Source: Anaeromyces robustus (lineage: Eukaryota > Neocallimastigomycota > Neocallimastigomycetes > Neocallimastigales > Neocallimastigaceae). Taken from it: 64,000 nt of DNA. The notes beneath the pieces are model-generated. The model was not told the DNA's origin. It ran no database searches and was given only the letters and a program-made list of their open reading frames with translations. The stretch is taken from NCBI GenBank assembly GCA_002104895.1, contig MCFG01000147.1, forward strand, positions 42,501 through 106,500, in the 5' to 3' direction. Both the position numbers and the translations under genes were made by a program. Each line of letters starts with the position of its first letter. Positions within the stretch are counted from its first letter, which is position 1. This document shows positions 1 to 11,300 of this stretch, piece after piece.

Positions 1-142
1 AATATAATTATATTTTAAAATATAAAATTAATTAATTATATATTCAAAATTATATTATATTAATATAATTTATATTATATATATATAAAATATTACAATA
101 ATAATAATAATAATAATAATAAAAATTATAATTATAATAAAG

Positions 143-1649
143 TTTATGTTTTGGAAATGTTGATATAAGAGGTGAAACTTTAAAAAATGAAAAGCTTGTT
201 GTTTGTGAATATGGAATCGGTAATAATTATTATTCTCTTTGTAGACATGGAAATGAAAAATGTCTTGATGAAACTAGTATAAAAATATATGAACTTTGTG
301 AAGATTCATCAATAATACTTACTACTTCTAAAACTACTTCTAAAATTTCTACTACTATTGATAAACCAACACCTTCTAACACCAATAAAAGTTATTGTGG
401 AAAAGTTTATGGAAATTGTCCAAAAGGTTATTGTTGTAGTAAATATGGTTGGTGTGGTAAAAGTTCTAAATATTGTTCTATTGATGAAGGTTGTCAACCT
501 GAATATGGTATTTGTTCAGAAAATAATACAACTTCTAAAACTACTTCTAAAATTTCTACTACTACTGATAAACCAACACCTTCTAACACCAATAAAAGTT
601 ATTGTGGAAAAGTTTATGGAAATTGTCCAAAAGGTTATTGTTGTAGTAAATATGGTTGGTGTGGTAAAAGTTCTAAGTATTGTTCTATTAATGAAGGTTG
701 TCAACCTGAATATGGTATTTGTTCAGAAAATAATACGACTTCTAAAACTACTTCTAAAATTTCTACTACTACTGATAAACCAACACCTTCTAACACTAAT
801 AAAAGTTATTGTGGAAAAGTTTATGGAAATTGTCCAAAAGGTTATTGTTGTAGTAAATATGGTTGGTGTGGTAAAAGTTCTAAATATTGTTCTATTGATG
901 AAGGTTGTCAACCTGAATATGGTATTTGTTCAGAAAATAATACAACTTCTAAAACTACTTCTAAAATTTCTACTACTATTGATAAACCAACACCTTCTAA
1001 CACCAATAAAAGTTATTGTGGAAAAGTTTATGGAAATTGTCCAAAAGGTTATTGTTGTAGTAAATATGGTTGGTGTGGTAAAAGTTCTAAATATTGTTCT
1101 ATTAATGAAGGTTGTCAACCTGAATATGGTATTTGTTCAGAAAATAACACAACTTCTAAAACTACTTCTAAAATTTCTACTACTACTGATAAATCAAAAC
1201 CTTCTGATACTAATAAAAGTTATTGTGGAAAAGTTTATGGAAATTGTCCAAAAGGTTATTGTTGTAGTAAGTATGGTTGGTGTGGTAAAAGTTCTAAGTA
1301 TTGTTCTATTGATGAAGGTTGTCAACCTGAATATGGTATTTGTTCAGAAAATAATACCTCTAGTGAAGGTAGATGTGGTAATATATATGGAAAATGTCCA
1401 TCAGGACAATGTTGTAGTAAGTATGGTTGGTGTGGTAAAAGTTCTAAACATTGTGCTACTAATGAAGGTTGTCAATCTGATTACGGTCTTTGTACAGAAG
1501 ATAATACATCAATTGAAGGTAAATGTGGTAAAAATTATGGAAAATGTCCATCAGGACAATGTTGTAGTAAGTATGGTTGGTGTGGTAAGACCGATGATTA
1601 CTGTTCCAATTCTAAAGGTTGTCAATCTGAATTTGGAAAATGTAATTAA
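143..1649 (+). CDS. Protein with seven CBM18 (hevein-like) chitin-binding modules, 5' end missing
   Basis: Probably a secreted chitin-binding protein. The true frame has codons starting at multiples of 3 and ends with TAA at 1647-1649; a long overlapping ORF in another frame is a shadow. Seven 40-residue modules start at their first Cys codon at 396, 603, 810, 1017, 1224, 1374 and 1524. Each has the eight-Cys hevein pattern: CG, NCP or KCP, CCS, YGWCG, a C near YC, GCQ, and a final C. The first five are spaced by exactly 207 bp with Ser/Thr-rich linkers (TTSKTTSKIST). The last two follow short linkers. Upstream, 143-395 encodes a Cys-containing segment that I do not recognise. There is no in-frame ATG, a stop lies at 138-140, and an AG at 141-142 looks like a splice acceptor, so the signal-peptide exon should lie upstream of the window. 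CBM18 binds chitin or GlcNAc oligomers. No catalytic domain is visible in this part. Confidence 0.85.
390..1343 (+). repeat. 207-bp coding tandem repeat (CBM18 module plus linker), about 4.6 copies
   Basis: Five chitin-binding modules recur at exactly 207 bp (69 codons). Copies differ by only a handful of bases; for example GATGAA alternates with AATGAA near each module end, and ACTACTATT with ACTACTACT in the linker. Such homogeneity points to recent unequal crossing over or gene conversion. Confidence 0.9.
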
Positions 1650-2599
<950 letters not shown>

Positions 2600-2652
2600 G
2601 AATATTTAATTATTCCTTTTTGAATATGTTGTTATTTTTATTGATTATAGTA

Positions 2653-2693
2653 GTAGAAAGAAAATTATGTAACATTATAAATCTTCTTTCTAC
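2653..2693. other. Perfect 10-bp inverted repeat (stem-loop)
   Basis: GTAGAAAGAA at 2653-2662 pairs with TTCTTTCTAC at 2684-2693 around a 21-nt loop. It sits in the somewhat more complex 2610-2790 stretch, which also carries opposed GTAACA (2669) and TGTTACA (about 2704) motifs. It may be a transposon-end remnant or a transcribed hairpin; the function is unknown. Confidence 0.5.
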
Positions 2694-2699
2694 TTCTTT

Positions 2700-3600
2700 C
2701 TAGTGTTACACATGGAATTTTTAGAGTAGTACAATGGAAATTTTTTTTGTGTGTAATACATTTTTTTATGGAACGGTACAAAAAAAAAATAAAATTAATT
2801 AATTAAATGAATAAATAATAATAATTTAAATAAATTTTTTTTAATATAAGAGAATAATCAAAAGGAATAATTTTAAAAGGATATGATTATACTAAAGTAT
2901 GGTATATTAATTAGTAATTTATCAGTAGAACCTTATAATACTAGGAATTAGTTATTATGAAGTACTGGAATAGTTATATAGAACAAGAATAAATAAATAA
3001 AAAAAAAAAAAAAAAAGAGGTTAAACAAAATAAAATATACTAGGTATATTAATAGAAAAAATATTAATTTTTTCAAAGAGTTAGTAGTAACTAAGAATAA
3101 CATTTATTAAGAAAAGTAGTAACACTAAAAAATAATCTCAGAAAAAAAAAAAAAAAACTAAAATGCTTAGAATTTAATCAGTCAAACTTTATTAAATAAT
3201 AATATATAAAAAAAATTTTAAAATATTCAAAATATTTAAAATATTTAAAATATATTTTATTTAGAACATATATTTAAAGGGTTTGGAAAAAAAATTAAAT
3301 TACAAATCAAAATAACTTAACCCTTTATAATTAATAAAAAAATTATAATATATAAAATTAATCATAACTTATTACATAAAAAAAGGATTATATTATTTTG
3401 AGAGACCTTAAATAAGAATATAATATTATATTCTTTTTTTTAGACTATAATTAATTATTATATAACTTAAATATACATATGAAGTATAGAAATATATGAA
3501 ATGTAAAATAAATAAAAGGGAATAAAAGATACAAAAGTAATTAATAAAATTTATTACAGATATTAATCAAATTAAAAAAAAAAAAAAAAAAAGGAAATAA
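2700..3600. other. AT-rich spacer, no gene recognised
   Basis: Homopolymer A runs (near 3000, 3142, 3573) and short ORF-free AT sequence. Nothing coding could be supported. Confidence 0.5.
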
Positions 3601-3601
3601 A

Positions 3602-3867
3602 TTAAACTTCTAATCTCTCCCATTCAACAAATGAAATACTATTAGAATCCGTGTCGGAATAAAATTCCAAGTCTTATCTTTTTGACTTAGACGACTTTGA
3701 AGCCACCCGGAGTGTTCTTATTGCTATTATATAAGGAGAATCCGAAAAAATATATTTACAATTGGTTGTAGTAATAACAGTAAGAAAATGCAACAGACCT
3801 AATAACCGGAACAGGAGACTTCGATGAACTTTTGATAAGTAGTTTATGCTATTGTCTCCGATAATAT
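3602..3867 (-). pseudogene. Unidentified coding-like relic with one in-frame stop
   Basis: This island has clearly more G and C than its surroundings. On the minus strand, one frame from about 3867 to the TAA at 3604-3602 is open for almost 90 codons except for a single TAA at 3676-3674. It includes the segment FYSDTDSNSISFVEWERLEV before the final stop. In spacer this AT-rich, such an open stretch is unexpected. I do not recognise the product; a decayed gene 3' end or a transposon fragment are the likeliest explanations. The plus strand also has partly open frames, so even the strand is uncertain. Confidence 0.35.
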
Positions 3868-3879
3868 TATATTAATAAA

Positions 3880-4785
3880 TTGTTTATTTTAATATATTAA
3901 TGTAAAATATTAATGAAAAAGTCAATATAATATTATAATATAATATATTACATTCTATCACATTTAATTGATAAATATTTTAAAGTAAGAACAGTTAAAA
4001 CTAAATATTAATTAAAGCATTTCACATTTATTCTCAGAATGTTATAATTTTAATAATATCATTTTAAATAATTATTTAAAAATAAATTTCTTAATATAAT
4101 TATAAGTTAAAATTTGAAAAAAAAAAAAAAATACATTAAAAATGTTACACAAAAATATTTCCAATAAATAATTAAAATAGTTCTGTAATTAAATGAATTA
4201 TGCAACAAATGTTTAGTATTTTTTAAATTTTATTATATTTATTATTAGTTTGATTTATTATATTTATAGTAAATTAAAAAAAATATAATTTTTTATATTT
4301 TATTATATTTATTATATATATAATAAATTAAAAAAATATAATTTTTTATATTTTATTATATTTATTATATATATAATAAATTAAAAAAATATAATTTTTT
4401 ATATATTTTATTATATTTATTATATTTATTGTAGTTTGATTTATCATATTTATAATAATAAATTAAAAAAAAAAATATTTATTTATATTATAATAATTAT
4501 GATAAAAAATCAGACTCTTTAAATTGTTTATAATATTCTATATATAATAACCCTATTAATTATATAATTAAAGAATATTATTCTTTTAATATAATTTTTA
4601 TTTTATTATATTATTTATATCTTGCATTTGGCTATTATATAATTATATATTATTATATTGATTTTTAAATCAATATAAAACTTTATTTTTTCTTTTATAT
4701 AGAGAAATATAAAAATATAAATATATATATTTATATTTTTATATTAAATTTAATTGATTAATTATAAATATAATCAATCATTTTT
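3880..4785. other. AT-rich spacer with a tandem repeat of about 53 bp
   Basis: About three imperfect copies of a unit containing TAAATTAAAAAAATATAA recur at about 53-bp spacing between 4225 and 4470. No gene is visible. This is the 3' flank of the minus-strand phosphatase. Confidence 0.55.
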
Positions 4786-6560
4786 TTAATTATTACTATC
4801 TAAATATCTAGCCCATATTTCTTTTTTATTATTTAGTATTTCTAAATAACCATTATAGCCACCAGCGATACAGCGAGATATACCGATATCAACTAATATT
4901 AACTTACCATCACATTTTGTTCTAATTTTTCCATAAGTTTGAGGAGTATGACCAATAACCATTCTTTTAGTATTTGTAACCTTTAATGTTTTTTCAATTT
5001 CTGGACAAGCCTCAGCTTCTGGTAAGTTAGCAAAACCTCTATAAAATAATGGTCCATCATCACTGAAAATTGTTTCATTATAAATAGGATGCTTAATATT
5101 ATGTTGTAAATACAATTGATATAAATCTTCAACAGATGGAGTGCTTTTTAAAAGATCATGAACGTATTTATTAAGTTTATCAACACCTTGTTCAGCAAAA
5201 TTAGAAGTCATACCAGCATGTGTATAAAGAGTATCATCAATGACCATTGCTACATTTAATTCTTCTCTTAATAATTTACCAAATGGTTCATTAGGACCAA
5301 ATGCTTCTTCACGTTTTTCAAATCCACCAAAATCATCATTATCGTTTGCTGAGGTAAAATGATGATCACCTTGTAAGGCAAATATTTCATGATTACCTAA
5401 TAACATATAAACGACACCACCCTTCTTTTTAGCTTGTTCTTTTATTTTTATCATTAATTCATACACTTGAAAAGTATCATCACCACGATCCATTAAATCA
5501 CCAATTTGCATTAAAATAGATTTTTTACCAATCCAGTTATTTTCTTCATCAATAAGTTTAGCATGACGTAAAATTTTGACTAAATGATCATAATCACCAT
5601 GAATATCACCTACAACGACAACACGTTCATATTTATTTTTATAAGTTACATGACAACGATTTTTAGGATTTCCTACACTTCTACCAATTCTTCTACCAAT
5701 TGTTTTATCTTTAGAAATTAAAGTATCTTCCCAATGTATAACTGTATGAAGCTTTTCCATATTGACTAAGTCTTTACATTTATTAGCCATTTCATCAGCG
5801 GCAGCTTGCATTAATTCAAGATTTTTTCTTTTAGGTAAAAATCCTTCCATTTCATAATCAATATTAACAGTTTTTCCTTTTGAAGATGAAGTTACAGTAT
5901 TGTAAGGATATCCAACTTTATTCAATACTTTTAATCCATCAAAAATTTCCATAATTATTGAAGAATCAAAATCATTTTTAATAGAATCTAAGTATTTTTT
6001 ATCACTTTTAAAATTATTTAAAACAATGATAAAATCATTTTTTTCTTCATTGGTAATAACTTTTAAAAGAGAATCAGAATTAGGATATGGTGATTGTATA
6101 TTATTATCTTTAGTAGAATCCTTTGTATTTATTGGTTTAAATTCATTATTTAAAAGTACAGTTAAAGTTTCTTTCTTAGTATCAATTCTATATTTGGAAA
6201 GGTCATCTACAATAGCTTCAAAGTTAACAGGTGTTTGAATATCTATTTATAAATCAATAGAAATAGTTAGTTAATATATAGTATATTTTATTACTAATAA
6301 ATATATTATAATAAACATGTAAATTAAATATAATAAAGTACGAATATGTATTAATAAATAAAACATTTACCAACAATACTAGAAATAGAATTAACAGCTT
6401 GATATAATTCTTCTTCTAAAAATTTACATAAACCTTTATTATCTTCTAAACAATAAAAATTATATTTGAAATCATCAGTACTGTAGCTATAATCTACTTT
6501 TTCTGATATTACAGATCCAAATATTAAAGATGATAATAATAATAAATTTTTAAATTTCAT
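4786..6560 (-). CDS. Secreted Shewanella-like (PPP/calcineurin-fold) protein phosphatase, two exons
   Basis: Exon 1 is 6560-6371 and exon 2 is 6242-4786; the 128-bp GT-AG intron is 6370-6243 (donor GTAAAT, acceptor TAG). The join is phase 1 and gives 548 aa. Residues 1-19 (MKFKNLLLLSSLIFGSVIS) form a clear signal peptide. The metallophosphatase motifs are all present: GDIHGD at about 275-280, GDLMDRGDDT at 311-320, GNHE at 346-349, then THAGM and GHTPQ near the C-terminus, which supply the usual metal ligands and the general-acid His. The motif style (GDLMDRGDD, HAGM, IGHTPQ) matches Shewanella-like phosphatases of bacteria, plants and some fungi. Those family members hydrolyse phosphoester bonds, some as Ser/Thr or Tyr phosphatases; the substrate here is unknown. 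A model starting at the internal Met of exon 2 (5952) would lose the signal peptide and about 160 in-frame residues. Confidence 0.88.
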
Positions 6561-7974
6561 TTTGAATTTTAAGTTAAGTTAAATAATAGTTTTATATATT
6601 CTATATTTATATTATAATATATTTTTATATACTATAACAAATTTTTATTTAATTTTAAATATTTTATTATTTCTTTTTAATTTTTTTTTATTTTAATTAT
6701 TTTATATTTTTTTTATATTTTAATTAATTTTATTATTAATTTTTTTATTTTATTTTTTTTTATTTTTTCTTTTTTAAATATTTATTTTTTTCTATTTTTT
6801 CTTCATAAATATTTATTTTTTCTATTTTTAATTTTTAATTTTTTTTTTTTTTTACTTCCTTTTTTTTTTTTTTTTTTTTTTTTTTACTTCAAAAAAAAAA
6901 AGTTGAAGATAAATAATAAAAAGAAAAATTTTATTCTTTATATACAGTGATTTTATTTAATATATAAAATTATAATTTTATATATATATATAATATTCAA
7001 TATATTAATTATCATAAAAAATTATGTTCAAATATTTTAATAATTAAAGTTTATAATATTATGAACTTTAATTAATAATAAAATTAAAATAGAAATGGAA
7101 CAAATTAATAAAAAAAAAATACAAATTCAAATCAACGTATTGTGGCGCATGAAAAATTATGTATTGTAATGAATATATTAAATTATATTATTTTTTGTGT
7201 TTAGGTTTTATAATAATTAATATATAGAAAAAAAAAAAAAAAACAAACATTAAAATAATAAAATATAGATAAATAGGATCCACAACCAATTATAATTATT
7301 ACTTTTAAAAATAAAAAATGTTTATTTAAAATTGTATAATAATATAAAGAATAAGACGTAATAACTACCACTAAAAACAAAATAATTGTAATCATTTCAA
7401 TTTTCTACAGTTTCAGAGTAATAGAAAAATATATACTTAGATTTAATTAAAATAATATAATCATTATATAACAAAATGAAAATTAATAAAAAATGCTAAG
7501 AAAATATTATTATTTCATTTCTATTTATATATTATAATATTATCAAATAATGATGTCATTTTCTTGTAATATTAATAATATTAATTTATTTCTATTAATA
7601 TTCTATATTCTATTATTATAAAAAAAGGAAATTCTAATTTTTTTTTATTTCTATTTCTAATAATATCATCAATAATTGTTTGTCATATTTTTATAATATT
7701 AATTTATTTCTCTTATTAATATTAATTTATTTCACTTATTAATATAATATATAATATTATATTATTCGATTATAATAAAAAAGGAAATGTAATATTAATA
7801 ATAATACATACAATATTAATTTTTTAAATTAAAATATTTCATTTTGTTTCGATTAATAACATAATGTAATAGATAAATTTTTATTTTTAAAAATAAGAAT
7901 TATTTATAGTTCTAGATTCCTATTAATCTATTTTTAAAGTTTTTTTTTAAAAGATGTAATAAAATAAACATTTT

Positions 7975-8288
7975 ATAAATTTTATATGTATTTTTTTCCG
8001 TAAATTAACAAATAGAATTGCATATTCTATTTTGATTTTCAATTGTTTGAGTTATATAATAGAAAACTATATATTAATTTTAATTGAAAATTTAATAACT
8101 AAATATATTTATATTAATAAAAAAATTATTAATAAATTTTATATGTATTTTTTTCCGTAATATAACAAATAGAATTGCATATTCTATTTTGATTTTCAAT
8201 TGTTTGAGTTATATAATAGAAAACTATATATTAATTTTAATTGAAAATTTAATAACTAAATATATTTATATTAATAAAAAAATTATTA
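7975..8288. repeat. 157-bp direct tandem duplication, two copies
   Basis: Copy 1 is 7975-8131 and copy 2 is 8132-8288. They are nearly identical: CCGTAAATTAAC against CCGTAATATAAC is the main difference. Each contains AGAATTGCATATTCTATTTT. A non-coding recent duplication. Confidence 0.9.
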
Positions 8289-8751
8289 ATATATTGTAAT
8301 GAAATGATGTAATTTGTATTGGATTTGAAAAACCTATCATACTATAATATAATAAATGTATAAATGAATAAATCATAAATAATAAAGCTTTTAATAATAT
8401 AAAATATAATAATATATTTGTTGTCTTTTTTTTTGAAAATCAAATCCATATGAATTTTTATATTTATGAATTATAGATTTAGTCTAGAACAATTCTAATA
8501 ATATAAATTTAAACATAAAAACTTTTTTTTTTTAAAAAAAAAAAAAAAAGTAATAAAAAAATAATAAAACTATTATATTATTTAAATTAAAACAATAAAA
8601 ATATAAATTAAAACAATAGAAAAATAAAAAAATTTTTAAATATTTACTTTTTACTCTTTTTTTATTATTATTTATTTTAATTATTTTTAGTTACATTTGA
8701 ACAATTTAATTTTTTTTTTTGTGTGTGTTTTTCTAATTTTAAACTTAAATT

Positions 8752-8885
8752 ATTTCTAAAACATGCATAATATGTATGAAAATATTATTAAAGTATAATT
8801 ATAATAAATATACATAAAATTTCTAAAACATGCATAATATGTATGAAAATATTATTAAAGTATAATTATAATAAATATACATAAA
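8752..8885. repeat. 67-bp direct tandem duplication, two copies
   Basis: Copy 1 is 8752-8818 and copy 2 is 8819-8885, essentially identical. Each includes the near-palindrome ACATGCATAATATGTATG. Confidence 0.9.
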
Positions 8886-9131
8886 ATAATTCATGTTTAA
8901 TACTATTATTATATTAATATTAATATAAATTATAATAATATTTTATATATAATATTAATATTATATTTTTATAATATTAAATTATTAATTTGATACAAAA
9001 ATATACATATATAATTTAAATATATATATATTTTGTATTTATTTATATTACCATTAAATATTATTATTAATATTTTCAAGAAATATTTAATAATATTATA
9101 GTATAAATAGTAATACTAATATTAATACTAA

Positions 9132-9181
9132 AATACTACTACTACTACTACTACTACTACTAATAATAATAATAATAATAG
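9132..9181. repeat. (ACT)n-(AAT)n compound microsatellite
   Basis: Ten or so ACT units run straight into about seven AAT units, just 3' of the minus-strand gene at 9208. Confidence 0.9.
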
Positions 9182-9207
9182 TATTTTCTTTAAATCATAC
9201 TTTATTA

Positions 9208-10632
9208 TTAATAATTTTGATTTAGAGAATTTAAATATTGTTTCCATTGAGAATGGTTGTTACTATTATTATTAATATCATAATAATTCATTCGAGTTTT
9301 ACTATTTGCACTTGTTGGACTAGATGAGGTAGATGCAATAGTTAAATTAGTTGGAGAGTTTAAATAATCTACTTTGTTATTAAAATTAATATTGTTAAGG
9401 TTTTTATAGTTATTATTATATGTAGTGATATTTGTTTCATATCTTTCACTTAAAGATTTGTTATTACAGATATCATCATTTTTATAACTAATTAAATTTT
9501 GGCCTTCAATATCTTCATAATTATTGTGTGTTTTATTAATATATAATTTACTGATACGATTATCGTTAATGAAAGATGAATTTTTTAGATTATTAGTAGT
9601 AATACTAACACTATGATTAATACCTTTATCATTATTAATATTACTATTATTATTTCTAAAATTACTATTAACACTATTATTACTTTGAAATACAACTACT
9701 TGACCTTGTTTGGAATATTGTCTAAGTAAAATTTGATCAAGATACATTAAACAATAAGTAAAATTCATAATAGCTAAACGAACATTTTCAATATTTTTGT
9801 CATTACAGTTTTTTTTGTAATAAGAAATTTTCTCATCATCTGGTAAATAATTAACCTGATTTAAACCAATAATTAATTTTATGCAAAATACAAAAATTAG
9901 TGGAGAACAAAGAATTGATAAAAATACTGTACAGTATATACGATATACTGATAATCGTTTAAACTTTACTATGAAAAAATTTTCTTTAGTTGCATTGTTT
10001 GTAATATGATCATAATTAATGAAAACATTTTTTTTTAAAACTATAATTACAGCAATTTCATAAATTACACTAGTTATTTGACCTATTAAATCACAAATCC
10101 ATTTATTCTTTTTATATTCTACTTTTCTTAAATAGAAATCTAGTACATCTTCTTTTAATTCTGGATTAAAGTTATCTTTAAATGGAACATATTTAAAATT
10201 AAAATATATTTTAGCTATTTTTGAAATATTAAAAATTATACATGTTATATATAACCATCTTATTTTTTTATTAGACTTAACAATAGCTTTTGTTCTAATT
10301 AAAAGATACCAGTCAGCAATTATATCACCTGTATATAGAATCAAACGAGACAAAGCATGACCCCATTTATAGCCTTCATTACTGGGATATTCATAAGTTG
10401 GATATTTTGGTGTCATTAACTGACTAATATTTCCAATCACATCACCGATATATCTTAAAATATAATTAACTATTATCATGTAAATAATCGTATTTTTCCA
10501 TTTTTTACCTACCAAAAAAAGGATAAAAAAAGGAAATAAAAATGCATAATTATCAAAGGTTAATGTAAAAAATTTTTGATTTAAATCACACTTTAAAGAA
10601 GGTGAATTAGAGTCAAGTAAAGTTTGTGACAT
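9208..10632 (-). CDS. Multi-pass membrane protein with Asn-rich cytoplasmic-type tail, function unknown
   Basis: Single exon of 474 aa; ATG at 10632-10630, TAA at 9210-9208. Residues 1 to about 310 hold roughly six or seven hydrophobic segments (around residues 25-40, 48-65, 125-145, 180-200, 235-260 and 285-305) separated by Lys-rich loops. There is no obvious cleavable signal peptide. Residues from about 315 onward form a low-complexity tail rich in Asn and Ser. Conserved-looking pieces include GYKWGHALSRLILYTGDIIA and a YPTYEYPSNEG loop. I do not recognise a named family; a lineage-specific membrane protein of these fungi is likely. The base composition is visibly less extreme than the flanks, which supports a real gene. 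No intron is needed. Confidence 0.75.
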   Translation of the reverse strand: MSQTLLDSNSPSLKCDLNQKFFTLTFDNYAFLFPFFILFLVGKKWKNTIIYMIIVNYILRYIGDVIGNISQLMTPKYPTYEYPSNEGYKWGHALSRLILYTGDIIADWYLLIRTKAIVKSNKKIRWLYITCIIFNISKIAKIYFNFKYVPFKDNFNPELKEDVLDFYLRKVEYKKNKWICDLIGQITSVIYEIAVIIVLKKNVFINYDHITNNATKENFFIVKFKRLSVYRIYCTVFLSILCSPLIFVFCIKLIIGLNQVNYLPDDEKISYYKKNCNDKNIENVRLAIMNFTYCLMYLDQILLRQYSKQGQVVVFQSNNSVNSNFRNNNSNINNDKGINHSVSITTNNLKNSSFINDNRISKLYINKTHNNYEDIEGQNLISYKNDDICNNKSLSERYETNITTYNNNYKNLNNINFNNKVDYLNSPTNLTIASTSSSPTSANSKTRMNYYDINNNSNNHSQWKQYLNSLNQNY

Positions 10633-10843
10633 ACTTTTTTAAGATATTTCATCTAGGAAAAGTATTTTTTTTCGAATTTTTTCTTATTTTTTTTAGTTAT
10701 TTGTTCTTTATTTTTATTTTATTTTTATTTTTTTATTTTTTTATTTTTATTATTTTTATTATTTTTTTATTATTTTTATTATTATTTTTTTATTATTTTT
10801 ATTCTATAATAATAATATAAATTATTTTATTTTATTATTATAT

Positions 10844-10883
<40 letters not shown>

Positions 10884-11127
10884 AATTTAAAAAAAAAAAA
10901 AAGAAGTAGTTGATTGTAATAATTATAAAAAATTGAATTTATATACAAAATAATATTAATTGTGTTTAGTAGTACAAATCATTAAAATTTCCTTTTTTAC
11001 GAAATTTAATAATTTAAATTAATTAAAAAAAAAGATTTTTCTATTAAATTTTTAATTAAATAAATCTTTTTTTTTTTCAAAATTTTATTTAATTATATTG
11101 TATAAATTTAATTTTTTAAAATCATTA

Positions 11128-11300
11128 CATTTATGTCATATATATTAAAATATATGAATAATAGGGATTATACTTATATATATTAAAATATATATATAAT
11201 AGGGATTATAAATATATATGTCAAAATATATGTATGATAGGGATTATACTTATATATGTTAAAAAATATGTATAGTAGGGATTATACTTATATATTTATA
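11128..11300. repeat. 38-bp minisatellite, four copies
   Basis: AGGGATTATA recurs at 11163, 11201, 11239 and 11277, an exact 38-bp period, with ATATATT/TATATG-type sequence between copies. Confidence 0.88.

Larger units (their letters stand above)
6561..9207. other. AT-rich spacer with homopolymers and two tandem duplications
   Basis: Contains T tracts at about 6840-6890, a poly-A/T hairpin near 8522-8550, and the 157-bp and 67-bp duplications listed separately. No coding region is supported; the short ORF around 7201-7395 has no family features and lies in low-complexity sequence. Confidence 0.6.
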
